From Actinomadura sp. KC345 (lineage in GTDB: Bacteria; Actinomycetota; Actinomycetes; Streptosporangiales; Streptosporangiaceae), in contig NZ_SMKH01000033.1 of NCBI RefSeq assembly GCF_004348515.1, positions 1 to 40,121 of the forward strand: DNA of 40,121 bases, in the 5' to 3' direction. The translations under genes were made by a program, and so were the position numbers. The notes below the pieces were generated by a model, which made no database searches, was not told where the DNA came from, and saw only the letters and a list, made by a program, of their open reading frames with translations. Below, piece by piece: positions 32,559 through 40,071 of this stretch (its first letter is position 1; every line of letters starts with the position of its first letter).

Positions 32559-33671
32559 ATGGATATGCGGTCGGTCGATGTTCTCGTGATCGGTGCCGGG
32601 CAGGCGGGGCTGTCGGCGGCCTATCACCTGCAGCGGCGCGGGTTCGTTCCCGTTACCCGGGCATCGGGCGTCGATCGCACCTTCGTGGTGCTCGACGCGG
32701 AGGACGCTGCCGGCGGCGCATGGCGGCATCGTTGGGCCTCGTTGAAGATGGCGACGGTCAACGGCATCTACGAACTCCCGGGACTTCCCGTGCCGCCCGC
32801 GGATCCGGACGCCGCCAGCCGCGACGTCCTGCCCGCGTACTTCGCCGACTATGAGCAGCGCTTTGCCCTCGATGTGCAGCGTCCCGTAAACGTGACCGCT
32901 GTGCGGCGCGCCACGACGGCGGACGAAATGGATGACGCACTGATCGTCGAGACGGATTCCGAGACCTGGTCCGCCGGGCACATCATCAACGCCACTGGCA
33001 CTTGGACGCGCCCGTACTGGCCGAACTATCCCGGCATGCAGAGCTTTCGCGGGCGGCAGCTCCACGTCCACGACTACGTCTCGGCCGAGGAGTTCGCGGG
33101 CAAGCGCGTCGTGATCGTCGGTGCGGGGATTTCCGCGACCCAACTGCTCGAAGAGATATCGCGCGTCGCCGACACGTTGTGGGTGACGCGCACCGAACCT
33201 GAGTGGAAGGACGGGCTGGCCACCCCGACCATCGTCGAAGCGCTCGCCCGCGCGGAAGAGCGCGTCCGCGAGGGATTGCCTCCGCAGAGCATCGTGCACG
33301 TGACAGGGATGATTCGCACGCCGTGGACCGAACGGGCCGGCGAACGGGGCGTACTGGTACGGCATCCGATGTTCACCAGCATCGAAGAGCACGGCGTACG
33401 CATGCCGGACGGCTCCTTCGAGCCCGCCGACGTCATCTTGTGGGCGACCGGATTCCGCGCCGAACTCAGGCACCTCGCTCCCCTGCGACTGCGCACCCGG
33501 CACGGCGGTATCCGCGTCGCCAACGGCAGATCGCTGGACGAACCGCGCTTGTTCGTGATCGGCTACGGCCCGTCGCAGTCGACGATCGGCGCCAACCGTG
33601 CGGGACGGGACGCGGTGATCTCGATCCTCGCCGACCCCGCACCCGCGGAAATTCCCGCTATTCCAGCCTGA
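32559..33671 (+). CDS. FAD-dependent NAD(P)H monooxygenase-like protein
   Basis: A 370-residue flavoprotein. The FAD Rossmann motif is at the N-terminus (VDVLVIGAGQAGLSAAYHLQ), followed by GGAWRHRWASLKMATVNGIY. INATGTWTRPYWPNYPGM is the ATG motif, and a second nucleotide site is RVVIVGAGISATQLLEEISR. It ends with DVILWATGFRAELRHLAPLR. The pattern is that of FMO/Baeyer-Villiger-like or CzcO-type oxidoreductases, although the FMO fingerprint FxGxxxHSxxY is only partly present (RGRQLHVHDY). Substrate unknown. The start is ATG 32559 or 32565. Confidence 0.87.
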   Translation: MDMRSVDVLVIGAGQAGLSAAYHLQRRGFVPVTRASGVDRTFVVLDAEDAAGGAWRHRWASLKMATVNGIYELPGLPVPPADPDAASRDVLPAYFADYEQRFALDVQRPVNVTAVRRATTADEMDDALIVETDSETWSAGHIINATGTWTRPYWPNYPGMQSFRGRQLHVHDYVSAEEFAGKRVVIVGAGISATQLLEEISRVADTLWVTRTEPEWKDGLATPTIVEALARAEERVREGLPPQSIVHVTGMIRTPWTERAGERGVLVRHPMFTSIEEHGVRMPDGSFEPADVILWATGFRAELRHLAPLRLRTRHGGIRVANGRSLDEPRLFVIGYGPSQSTIGANRAGRDAVISILADPAPAEIPAIPA

Positions 33672-33730
33672 GGACCCAGCGCGCTCGTGGATCCCGCTGA
33701 AGAACATCCCTCCGGTGGGAGGATCGGAGC

Positions 33731-34270
33731 ATGACGACCGTGTCCGGGGACTTCGAGCTGACCATGGACGAGTTGCGGGTCGTGGCGCGCTACGTTGCCG
33801 AGAGTGCCCAGGACGTGCTTCCGGTGTTCGAGGAGGCCGTTCCCGGTGACCCTCGCCCGCGTGCCGCTCTCGACGCCGCCTGGGAGTTCGTCAACGGCGC
33901 GAAAAGGTCCAAGCTGCAGCGCGTCACCTCACTGGACGCGCACCGAGCGGCGAAGGAGGCGGGCACCGAAGCGGCACGCCTCGCCGCACGGGCCGCCGGT
34001 GATGCCGCGTCCGCCGCGTACCTGCACCCGATTTCGCGGGCGACCCAGGTAGGGCACATCCTGCGGGCCGCCGCGAGCGCCGCGCGCATCGGCGAACTGG
34101 ACGCGGGCGGGGATCCCGCGGTCGGAGACATGCTGATCGAGCAGGCTCGGCAGCGCGCCACTCCCACCCTTGTCGCCGTGATCTCCCGCTACCCTCCGGC
34201 GCCGACCGGCAAGAATCGCGTCGCGCAACTCATGAGCGACCTGGACGCCTCCCTGCGCACGTCCCGCTGA
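33731..34270 (+). CDS. Putative immunity-type / SbcC-annotated helical protein
   Basis: A 179-residue, mostly helical protein. MDELRVVARYVAESAQDVLP, FEEAVPGDPRPRAALDAAWE, DAHRAAKEAGTEAARLAARA, AYLHPISRATQVGHILRAAA and IEQARQRATPTLVAVISRYP are characteristic. I recall such proteins in actinomycetes annotated as putative immunity protein (Imm-5-like) or wrongly as exonuclease SbcC. The DPRPRxALDAAWEF motif is the hallmark. GGGAGG and GGAG precede the ATG. No toxin gene is adjacent, so an immunity role is not supported by context. Confidence 0.75.
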   Translation: MTTVSGDFELTMDELRVVARYVAESAQDVLPVFEEAVPGDPRPRAALDAAWEFVNGAKRSKLQRVTSLDAHRAAKEAGTEAARLAARAAGDAASAAYLHPISRATQVGHILRAAASAARIGELDAGGDPAVGDMLIEQARQRATPTLVAVISRYPPAPTGKNRVAQLMSDLDASLRTSR

Positions 34271-34292
34271 AAGCCAGGAGCGTCCGCCTCCC

Positions 34293-35153
34293 TCACCGGG
34301 ACAGTTCGGAGACGAGGGCCCGAACCCAGCGTTCCGCGACGGCGGGCTCTTCGGTGATGTGACGAACCAGGCCGTTCCGCACCTCGCGGGTACGGCCGGC
34401 CTCGACGAGCGCGACGGCTTCCGCGAGGGCACGCCGGGTGTCCTCATCATGGCGGGGCCGCGTTACCGAGTCCGCAGACCATCGCTGCTCGTTGAAGGAG
34501 ACCGTGAGTTTCTTCTGGTCGTTGCCCAGGTAGCTCCACACCGCACCGTGGAGTGAGATGTTCACGATAGATTTGCGCGGCAGATCGCCCGTCCATTCCG
34601 ACTTCTGCTGCCATCGCCAGGTGTTCGGGCTGGTCTTGGTGCGCCACGTGATGCCGAGGAAGCGCACTTTACGGCGGATGACGTCCCACTGGGCGCGCTC
34701 GTCGTCGATCCAGTCCCGAAGCAGCGTGTAAAGGCTCTCGAAGGTTCCTCCCTTCGCGACAAGGTCGGTGAAGACCAGCGGACGCTCCCCGCGCGCGAGT
34801 CGGTGGGGAGACAGCCCGGCGGCGGCCAGGTTGGCCCGCAACTGCGCCACCGAGGGCCCGGAGAGATCCTCGGCGCCCCACCGCAGTGAGAACGGGAGCT
34901 GGTGCAGGCGTCCTTGCCAGGAGGTGTCCGCCAACGCCCCCGACAGCAGGTCGAAAAGGCTGTCGGGGGAACGGCCCACGAAGTACACCTCGCCATCGGC
35001 GCACCGGGCGAGCACCTTGGCCGCGCAGGCGACCAGCTCGTCGAGGAACCACAGGTCGGGTTCCGGGGCCCCGTCCAGCAGCGAACCGAGTTGCTGACGG
35101 CGCACCAGATTCCAGCGGAAAGGACGTACCGGCTCCAGATCCTCAGTGTCCAT
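34293..35153 (-). CDS. Phosphoribosyltransferase-like protein of unknown function
   Basis: A 286-residue protein. RPLVFTDLVAKGGTFESL (about 124-140) resembles a PRPP-binding loop (hydrophobics, then D-x-V-xx-GGT), and GEVYFVGRSPDSLFDLLSGA (about 54-73) looks like the preceding PRTase strand and loop. The C-terminal half is specific: VRFLGITWRTKTSPNTWRWQ, KSIVNISLHGAVWSYLGNDQ and KKLTVSFNEQRWSADSVTR. The family is unnamed to me. The real start is ATG 35153 (MDTEDLEPVRPF); the longer frame upstream overlaps the next promoter. It is convergent with the immunity-like gene. Substrate and role unknown. Confidence 0.65.
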   Translation of the reverse strand: MDTEDLEPVRPFRWNLVRRQQLGSLLDGAPEPDLWFLDELVACAAKVLARCADGEVYFVGRSPDSLFDLLSGALADTSWQGRLHQLPFSLRWGAEDLSGPSVAQLRANLAAAGLSPHRLARGERPLVFTDLVAKGGTFESLYTLLRDWIDDERAQWDVIRRKVRFLGITWRTKTSPNTWRWQQKSEWTGDLPRKSIVNISLHGAVWSYLGNDQKKLTVSFNEQRWSADSVTRPRHDEDTRRALAEAVALVEAGRTREVRNGLVRHITEEPAVAERWVRALVSELSR

Positions 35154-35232
35154 ACACCGCAGTGAACCAGGGTCGTCCCGTAGAGCGGGATATGGGCTGT
35201 GGACGGGCGGTGATTGGTGGACGCTCGCGGGC

Positions 35233-35763
35233 ATGGGCGCCACAAGGAGCGAGTGGTCCGACCGCCAGGAGATCCATGACGTCGTGCTGCGGTACTGCCG
35301 CGGGATCGACCGGCTGGACTTCGACCTCGTCCGGTCGGCCTACCACCCGGACGCCGTCGACCATCACACCGGCTTCGACGGAACCCTCGACGAGTACATC
35401 GCCTGGGTCGAGCCCAAGCTGCGCGCCCGGCTCGGCGGGACGATGCACATCGTCGCCAACCACCTCGTCGAACTGCTCGGCGACACCGCCATCAGCGAGG
35501 CGTACGGGACCTCGGTGCACTGGGGTGAGCCGGCCGACGACCCGCGCGTCAACTTCACCACCGGTGTGCGGTTCGTCGACCACATGGCCCGGCGGGACGG
35601 CCGGTGGGCCATCGCCGAACGGTGGGCGGTCCGGGAGTGGACCAGGTCCGACGCCGGACGGCTGAAGCCGAAGGAGGCCGCGGGGCCGTCCGGCAGCCGT
35701 GACGCCGACGACCCCTTGGTCCGGCTCCAGCGGAAGCTACGGGAAACGGAGGCAGGCGCGTGA
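35233..35763 (+). CDS. NTF2-like (SnoaL_4) protein
   Basis: A 176-residue alpha+beta-barrel protein with the SnoaL-4 pattern: IHDVVLRYCRGIDRLDFDLV, AYHPDAVDHHTGFDGTLDEY, TMHIVANHLVELLGDTAISE and FVDHMARRDGRWAIAERWAV. Family members are dehydratases, isomerases or scaffolds; RYCRGIDRxD is typical of those in sterol- or aromatic-degradation clusters. Its stop overlaps the LLM oxidoreductase start by four bases (GTGA), so the two act together. Confidence 0.85.
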   Translation: MGATRSEWSDRQEIHDVVLRYCRGIDRLDFDLVRSAYHPDAVDHHTGFDGTLDEYIAWVEPKLRARLGGTMHIVANHLVELLGDTAISEAYGTSVHWGEPADDPRVNFTTGVRFVDHMARRDGRWAIAERWAVREWTRSDAGRLKPKEAAGPSGSRDADDPLVRLQRKLRETEAGA

Positions 35764-36629
35764 AGGTCGGGATCAGCTCGCCGATCGTGGCGCTGTCGGG
35801 CAGGCGCCCGGCGTGGGAGGCCGAGGCCGGGACGGCCGAGCTCCTCCAGGTGGCGCAGGCCGCCGACCGGCTCGGCTACGCGTTCATGACCTGCCCGGAC
35901 CATGTGGCCGTGCCGCCGGGGCTGCCGCGCGGGGAACGCTTCTACGATCCCCTCGCCACGTTCTCCTTCCTGGCGGGACGGACGCGCCGGCTCCGGTTCC
36001 TGCCGTACGTGCTGGTGCTGCCCTTCTACCACCCCCTGGAGATCGCCAAGCGGTACGGGACGCTCGACCACCTCAGCGACGGACGCCTGATCCTCGCGTT
36101 CGGGGTCGGCAACCTGAAGGAGGAGTTCGACCTGCTCGGCGTCCCCTTCGAGGACCGCGGGCCGCGCGCCGACGACGCCCTCAAGGCGCTCCGGGCGGGG
36201 CTGTCGGGCCGGGTGGTGTCGTACGAGGGCCCGTACTACGCGTTCCACGACATGGTGGTCGACCCGCACGCGCTGCAGGCCCGGGTGCCGCTGTGGATCG
36301 GCGGGCACAGCGAGCGCGCCCTGCGGCGCGCGGTCACGCTCGGCGACGGCTGGTCCCCGGCGCCGGTGTCGTTCCGGGGGCCCACCCCGGAGCTGATGCG
36401 GGAGATGCTGGACCGGCACGAGCCGCCGGAGGGTTTCGACGTCGTCCTCACTCCGGGCGGGCGCCTCGATCCCGTCAACGACCCTGGCCAGGTGGACGAG
36501 GTCATCACCACGTCGCGCAAGGCGGGCGCGACCCACATCAACCTGACGGTCCGGCACGAGTCGCTCGCCCACTACCTGGAGCAACTGGAGGCGTTCGCAG
36601 AAGCGGCCGGCCTCGACATCGACACCTGA
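35760..36629 (+). CDS. LLM-class (F420-dependent type) oxidoreductase
   Basis: A 289-residue TIM-barrel enzyme of the luciferase-like family. LLQVAQAADRLGYAFMTCPD HVAVP is the first strand/helix, then ATFSFLAGRTRRLRFLPYVL, LVLPFYHPLEIAKRYGTLDH, LSDGRLILAFGVGNLKEEFD and VPLWIGGHSERALRRAVTLG DGW. The SxGRLxLGxGxG-like and WIGGxSxxALRRAAxxGDGW motifs identify actinobacterial F420-dependent members; choice of F420 over FMN is inferred. The GTG start is coupled to the NTF2 gene. The pair may process one substrate. Confidence 0.92.
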   Translation: MKVGISSPIVALSGRRPAWEAEAGTAELLQVAQAADRLGYAFMTCPDHVAVPPGLPRGERFYDPLATFSFLAGRTRRLRFLPYVLVLPFYHPLEIAKRYGTLDHLSDGRLILAFGVGNLKEEFDLLGVPFEDRGPRADDALKALRAGLSGRVVSYEGPYYAFHDMVVDPHALQARVPLWIGGHSERALRRAVTLGDGWSPAPVSFRGPTPELMREMLDRHEPPEGFDVVLTPGGRLDPVNDPGQVDEVITTSRKAGATHINLTVRHESLAHYLEQLEAFAEAAGLDIDT

Positions 36630-36768
36630 CGGCGGCCCGCCGAGCCTTCCTGAGGTTCGCGGCAAGGGAACGCAGCGCCCGTCCGGCGGGACGATCGTTT
36701 CATCCGCCGCTGGTAATCGATCTTCCGCTGTTCATCTGCCGGTCGGGTTCGGGCCCTAGTCATGGCTT

Positions 36769-37557
36769 GTGCGTTGCCTCATGGGGGTTCTGGTCCTTGC
36801 TTTCGCGCTGGTGGGGTGTACGGCCGCGGAGGCGTCCATCACCGGGAACGACGTCATCGTGGTCGGCGTCAAGAGCGACCAGCCGAGGCTCGGGTTCAAG
36901 GAGAACGACCGCTTCACGGGGTTCGAGGTCGATGTGGGGACGTACATCGCCCGCCACATCGGGGCCTCCAAGGTCGAGTTCCGCGAGGTCAGGTCGGACA
37001 ACCGGGAGAAGAAGCTGGACGAGGGCGCCGTCGATCTCGTGCTGGCGTCCTACTCGATCACGCCGGATCGGGCCAAGCTCGTCACCTTCGGCGGGCCCTA
37101 CTACGTCGCGCACCAGGACGTCATGGTCCGGCGCGGCGAGACCCGGATCCGGGGCGTGCGCGACCTGGCCGGGCGGCGGATGTGCCAGGCGAGCGGGTCG
37201 GTGTCCACCGAGCGTGTGGTGGTCGGGCTGAGCATCCCGGCGAAACTCGTCCCGGGGTCGTCCTACAGCGACTGCGTGGCGAAGCTGCGCGGGGGCCAGG
37301 TGGACGCGGTCTCCACCGGGGATCTGGTCCTGGCGGGGTTCGCCGCGCCGGATCTGGAGATCGTCAACTCGCCGTTCACCGACGAGCACTACGGGGTCGG
37401 GATGCGCAAGGGCGACATCGACGGGTGCGAAGCCGTCAACAAGGCCATCACGACGATGTACCAGGACGGGACGGCGTCCGAGTTGCTGCGCAAGTGGTTC
37501 GGGCCCAGCGGGCTCAAGCTGGTCGAGGAGGTGCCCCAGTTCGAGGGCTGCTCGTAA
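36769..37557 (+). CDS. Glutamate/amino-acid ABC transporter substrate-binding lipoprotein
   Basis: A 262-residue lipoprotein. The signal MRCLMGVLVLAFALVGCTAA has a lipobox (LVGC, Cys17), so it is anchored outside the membrane. The SBP_bac_3 fold shows in VVGVKSDQPRLGFKENDRFT GFEVDVGTYIA, SDNREKKLDEGAVDLVLASY, SITPDRAKLVTFGGPYYVA, CQASGSVSTERV and GVGMRKGDIDGCEAVNKAIT. It resembles GluB-type glutamate binders of actinomycetes, and the SDNR motif is typical. No permease or ATPase lies nearby, so it is an orphan here. Confidence 0.9.
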   Translation: MRCLMGVLVLAFALVGCTAAEASITGNDVIVVGVKSDQPRLGFKENDRFTGFEVDVGTYIARHIGASKVEFREVRSDNREKKLDEGAVDLVLASYSITPDRAKLVTFGGPYYVAHQDVMVRRGETRIRGVRDLAGRRMCQASGSVSTERVVVGLSIPAKLVPGSSYSDCVAKLRGGQVDAVSTGDLVLAGFAAPDLEIVNSPFTDEHYGVGMRKGDIDGCEAVNKAITTMYQDGTASELLRKWFGPSGLKLVEEVPQFEGCS

Positions 37558-37573
37558 TGTCGGAGCCCGCGGT

Positions 37574-37579
37574 TATCGT
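37574..37579 (+). promoter_or_regulatory. -10 of leaderless gene at 37586
   Basis: TATCGT ends six bases before the GTG start, matching the leaderless spacing seen elsewhere in the window. The -35 is weak. Confidence 0.45.
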
Positions 37580-37585
37580 CGAGGG

Positions 37586-38239
37586 GTGGCTGAGGAGCGG
37601 GTTGCTTGGGACGAGCTCTTGGCGGCGGGGTTCCTGCACGGGGTGCGGGAGGCCCACCGCGAGGCGACGCTCGTCCTGTTCGGGGGATTGAGCCGGGCGG
37701 CGGGGTTCAAGGAGCGGACGTACGGGGTCGGCGCGTTCGAGCTGCTGGAGACGCACCTCGACCGCGTGTTCGACAAGGGCGACCTGGCGCGGCTGGTCGT
37801 CCGGGACGACCTGAACGGGTCGCCCGGATGGCGTTACGGCCCCTACCGGGTGCTGCTCAAGCGGCACGAGTTCGGCAACGTCAGGGGGATCCGGTGGGAC
37901 CGCGACAGTCCCACCAAGCAGGCCGTCGCGCGGCAAGGCTACGTCGAGGATCCGCAGCTGACGCTGCCGCTCGGCGGGCTCGAAGCCCACGACACGCCCG
38001 GCGTCGTCACGCTGGTCCTCGCGCACAGCGCCAGCGAGGAGCCGCTGGAAATGGAGCTCTTCCTGGGCCGGCCCAGGTGGAACGCGGACGGGGGTACCGC
38101 CTGGCACTGGGTGAAGCAGCTGGACGACGCCATCGGGCCCGATCCACGTCGTAAGCTCGTCGAGCGGACGATGCCGCTCTGGGGCGACGACCACGACGAC
38201 GTCCCCATGCGGCTCCGCGGGGAGACGAAGACGGCCTAG
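37586..38239 (+). CDS. Unknown protein paired with XRE-ImmA gene
   Basis: A 217-residue soluble protein that I do not recognise. Distinct stretches are AWDELLAAGFLHGVREAHRE, TYGVGAFELLETHLDRVFDK, WRYGPYRVLLKRHEFGNVRG and EMELFLGRPRWNADGGTAWH WVKQLDDAIG. It has no signal, helix or Cys motif. Its stop is 17 bases from the GTG of the XRE-ImmA/IrrE gene, so the two are surely cotranscribed. In such pairs the partner of an XRE-ImmA protein is often a toxin or a protease substrate (inference). Confidence 0.75.
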   Translation: MAEERVAWDELLAAGFLHGVREAHREATLVLFGGLSRAAGFKERTYGVGAFELLETHLDRVFDKGDLARLVVRDDLNGSPGWRYGPYRVLLKRHEFGNVRGIRWDRDSPTKQAVARQGYVEDPQLTLPLGGLEAHDTPGVVTLVLAHSASEEPLEMELFLGRPRWNADGGTAWHWVKQLDDAIGPDPRRKLVERTMPLWGDDHDDVPMRLRGETKTA

Positions 38240-38256
38240 CAAGAGGGTGGCGCAGG

Positions 38257-39294
38257 GTGCTGTTCGACTGCGAGCGGCTGACGCTTGCCCGGAGGCTCCG
38301 CGGGCTGCGCAAGAACCAGCTCGCGCAGGCCGTGGGGACGACGCCGAAGGCGATCGGGCAGTTCGAAGCGGGCGTGCAGCGGCCTGGGGAGCCGACGATC
38401 AGGCGGCTGGCCATCGCGCTCGGGGTGCCGGTCGCGTTCTTCCAGGCCGGCCGGAGCCCGGTCTCCATGGACGGTGCCCACTTCCGCTCACTGAGGTCGA
38501 CGAGCCAGATCGAGCGGGACCAGGCCCTCGCCTACGGGCGCATCGCCACGGACGTGGTCGCCGTTCTTGAGGACCTCGTCGACCTCCCCGAGGTGGATCT
38601 GCCCGAGTACCCGGTCTCACCGGACGAGATCGCCGGGAGCGGCCCGGTCGAGGCGGCGCGGCTGACCAGGAAGTCGCTGCTCGACCGGCATGGCCCGGTG
38701 CCGCACGTCGTCCGTCTGCTGGAGACGCACGGCGTCATCGTCCTCGTCCTTCCGGAGGCCGCCGAGCGGGTCGACGCGTTCAGTGCGGGGATCCATCCGA
38801 GGCCGATGGTCTTCTTCAATCCGGCCAAGGGCGATTACTGGCGCAACCGGTTCGACGCGGCCCATGAGCTGGGTCATCTGGTGATGCACGCCGACGCCGA
38901 GCCCGGGGAGAAGGTCGTCGAGGACCAGGCGCACAGGTTCGCGGCGGAATTCCTCATGCCGGCGGAGGACATCTCCGGGGAACTGCCCGCGAAACCCGAC
39001 TGGGAACGGCTGGCCGAACTGAAAGAGGCGTGGGGCGTCAGCATGGCCGCACTCCTCTACCGGGCACGCACGCTGGGCATCATGACGGAGACCGCGTACC
39101 GCAACGCGATGAGCACGATGAGCGCCCGCGGCTGGCGGCGCCAGGAGCCGGGAGGGGCGAGGTCCCTTGAGCAGCCCACGATGCTGACCCGGGCGATCGA
39201 GATCGTCGGCCAGGCCGGGACCGGCCGGGACGGGGTCGCCGACCGGGCGCGGGTGACGCGGGCCGATCTCGATCTCCTCATCCCGCGGAGATAG
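38257..39294 (+). CDS. XRE regulator with ImmA/IrrE zinc protease domain
   Basis: A 345-residue two-domain protein. The N-terminal Cro/C1 HTH reads RLRGLRKNQLAQAVGTTPKA IGQFEAGVQRPGEPTIRRLA. After a linker comes the ImmA/IrrE (COG2856) metallopeptidase with FDAAHELGHLVMHADA (HELGH, His203, Glu204, His207) and QAHRFAAEFLMPAEDISGEL giving the third acidic ligand. The C-terminal 60 residues (MSTMSARGWRRQEPGGARSL) are common in this class. ImmA cuts the ICE repressor ImmR in Bacillus and IrrE drives the DNA-damage response in Deinococcus; fused forms act as antitoxins or defence sensors. GAGGG precedes the GTG. Confidence 0.92.
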   Translation: MLFDCERLTLARRLRGLRKNQLAQAVGTTPKAIGQFEAGVQRPGEPTIRRLAIALGVPVAFFQAGRSPVSMDGAHFRSLRSTSQIERDQALAYGRIATDVVAVLEDLVDLPEVDLPEYPVSPDEIAGSGPVEAARLTRKSLLDRHGPVPHVVRLLETHGVIVLVLPEAAERVDAFSAGIHPRPMVFFNPAKGDYWRNRFDAAHELGHLVMHADAEPGEKVVEDQAHRFAAEFLMPAEDISGELPAKPDWERLAELKEAWGVSMAALLYRARTLGIMTETAYRNAMSTMSARGWRRQEPGGARSLEQPTMLTRAIEIVGQAGTGRDGVADRARVTRADLDLLIPRR

Positions 39295-39446
39295 CGCGGG
39301 CCTGACCAGTGGCCCTATGTGGACCGGTCCTTCCAGCGCAGTCACCACGAGAACGCGATGTGTACGGCGAGCCGGAGCCACATAGCGATTGATCTGCTTC
39401 CCCGCGCTTGCGGTCTTCCGCCGCCCGAAGCGCGGCGCGTCCATGA

Positions 39447-39462
39447 TCGAACGTATGTTTGA
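39447..39462. promoter_or_regulatory. LexA (SOS) box before alkB-like gene
   Basis: TCGAAC-GTAT-GTTTGA matches the actinobacterial SOS consensus TCGAAC-N4-GTTCGA except at one base. It lies 10 bases before the -10 of the AlkB-type gene, overlapping its -35 region, where LexA would block transcription. Confidence 0.75.
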
Positions 39463-39472
39463 CCATGGACGT

Positions 39473-39478
39473 TAGAGT
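39473..39478 (+). promoter_or_regulatory. -10 of alkB-like gene
   Basis: TAGAGT ends six bases before ATG 39485; GGAG lies in between. The start site is near the ATG, so the message is leaderless or has a very short leader. Confidence 0.55.
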
Positions 39479-39484
39479 GGAGAC

Positions 39485-40071
39485 ATGTTCCAAGGGTCGC
39501 TGCTGGACGATACGGACGAGAGCGGTCCGCGTCCCCTGAGTTCGGCACGTCGGAGGCGGCTGGCCCACGGCGCCTGGGTGGACGTCCTGCCCGGCTGGAT
39601 CCCCGGAGCGGACGCGCTGTTCGAGCGGTTGCACACGTCCGTCCCCTGGCGCGCCGACCGCCGCCGCATGTACGACCGGGTCGTGGACGTGCCGCGCCTG
39701 CTGGCGTTCTACGACGAGGGCGACCCCCTCCCCGACCCCGTCCTGGACGAGGCGAAGGCGGCCCTCGACCGCCACTACGCCGCCGAACTCGGCGAGCCGT
39801 TCCGCACCGCGGGCCTCTGCCTGTACCGGGACGGCCGCGACAGCGTCGCCTGGCACGGCGACAGGATCGGGCGCGGGTCCACGGAGGACACGATGGTCGC
39901 GATCCTGTCGGTCGGGACGCCGCGGAGCCTGCTGCTGCGTCCCCGCGGCGGCGGCCGGACGATCCGCCACGAACTGGGACACGGCGACCTCATCGTGATG
40001 GGCGGAAGCTGCCAGCGCACCTGGGAACACGCGATCCCGAAGAGCGCCCGCGTGGCCGGCCCCCGCATCAG
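39485..40071 (+). CDS. AlkB-type 2OG-Fe(II) dioxygenase, C-terminus lost at contig end
   Basis: About 195 genuine residues. RRRRLAHGAWVDVLPGWIPG and ADALFERLHTSVPWRADRRR MYDRVV are typical of actinobacterial AlkB proteins. The iron ligands are WHGD (His124, Asp126) and WEHAIPK (His182). The 2OG-binding Arg begins AGPRIS (Arg194), and the next conserved Arg (as in RISVTFR) is missing. The frame then runs into adapter and reads LLYTTDAADEL, which is artefact. AlkB removes alkyl groups from damaged DNA bases by oxidative demethylation. The LexA box upstream implies damage induction. Confidence 0.9.

Noticed and set aside
39459..39478. RecA-independent (PafBC-type) damage promoter before the alkB-like gene
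   Set aside because: TTGACCATG to TAGAGT spacing is 5, not the 8 expected, and the core bases differ.
1..40071. CRISPR arrays, rRNA, tRNA, insertion sequences
   Set aside because: No repeated-spacer pattern, conserved RNA core or transposase was seen on reading; short tRNAs could be missed without a tool.
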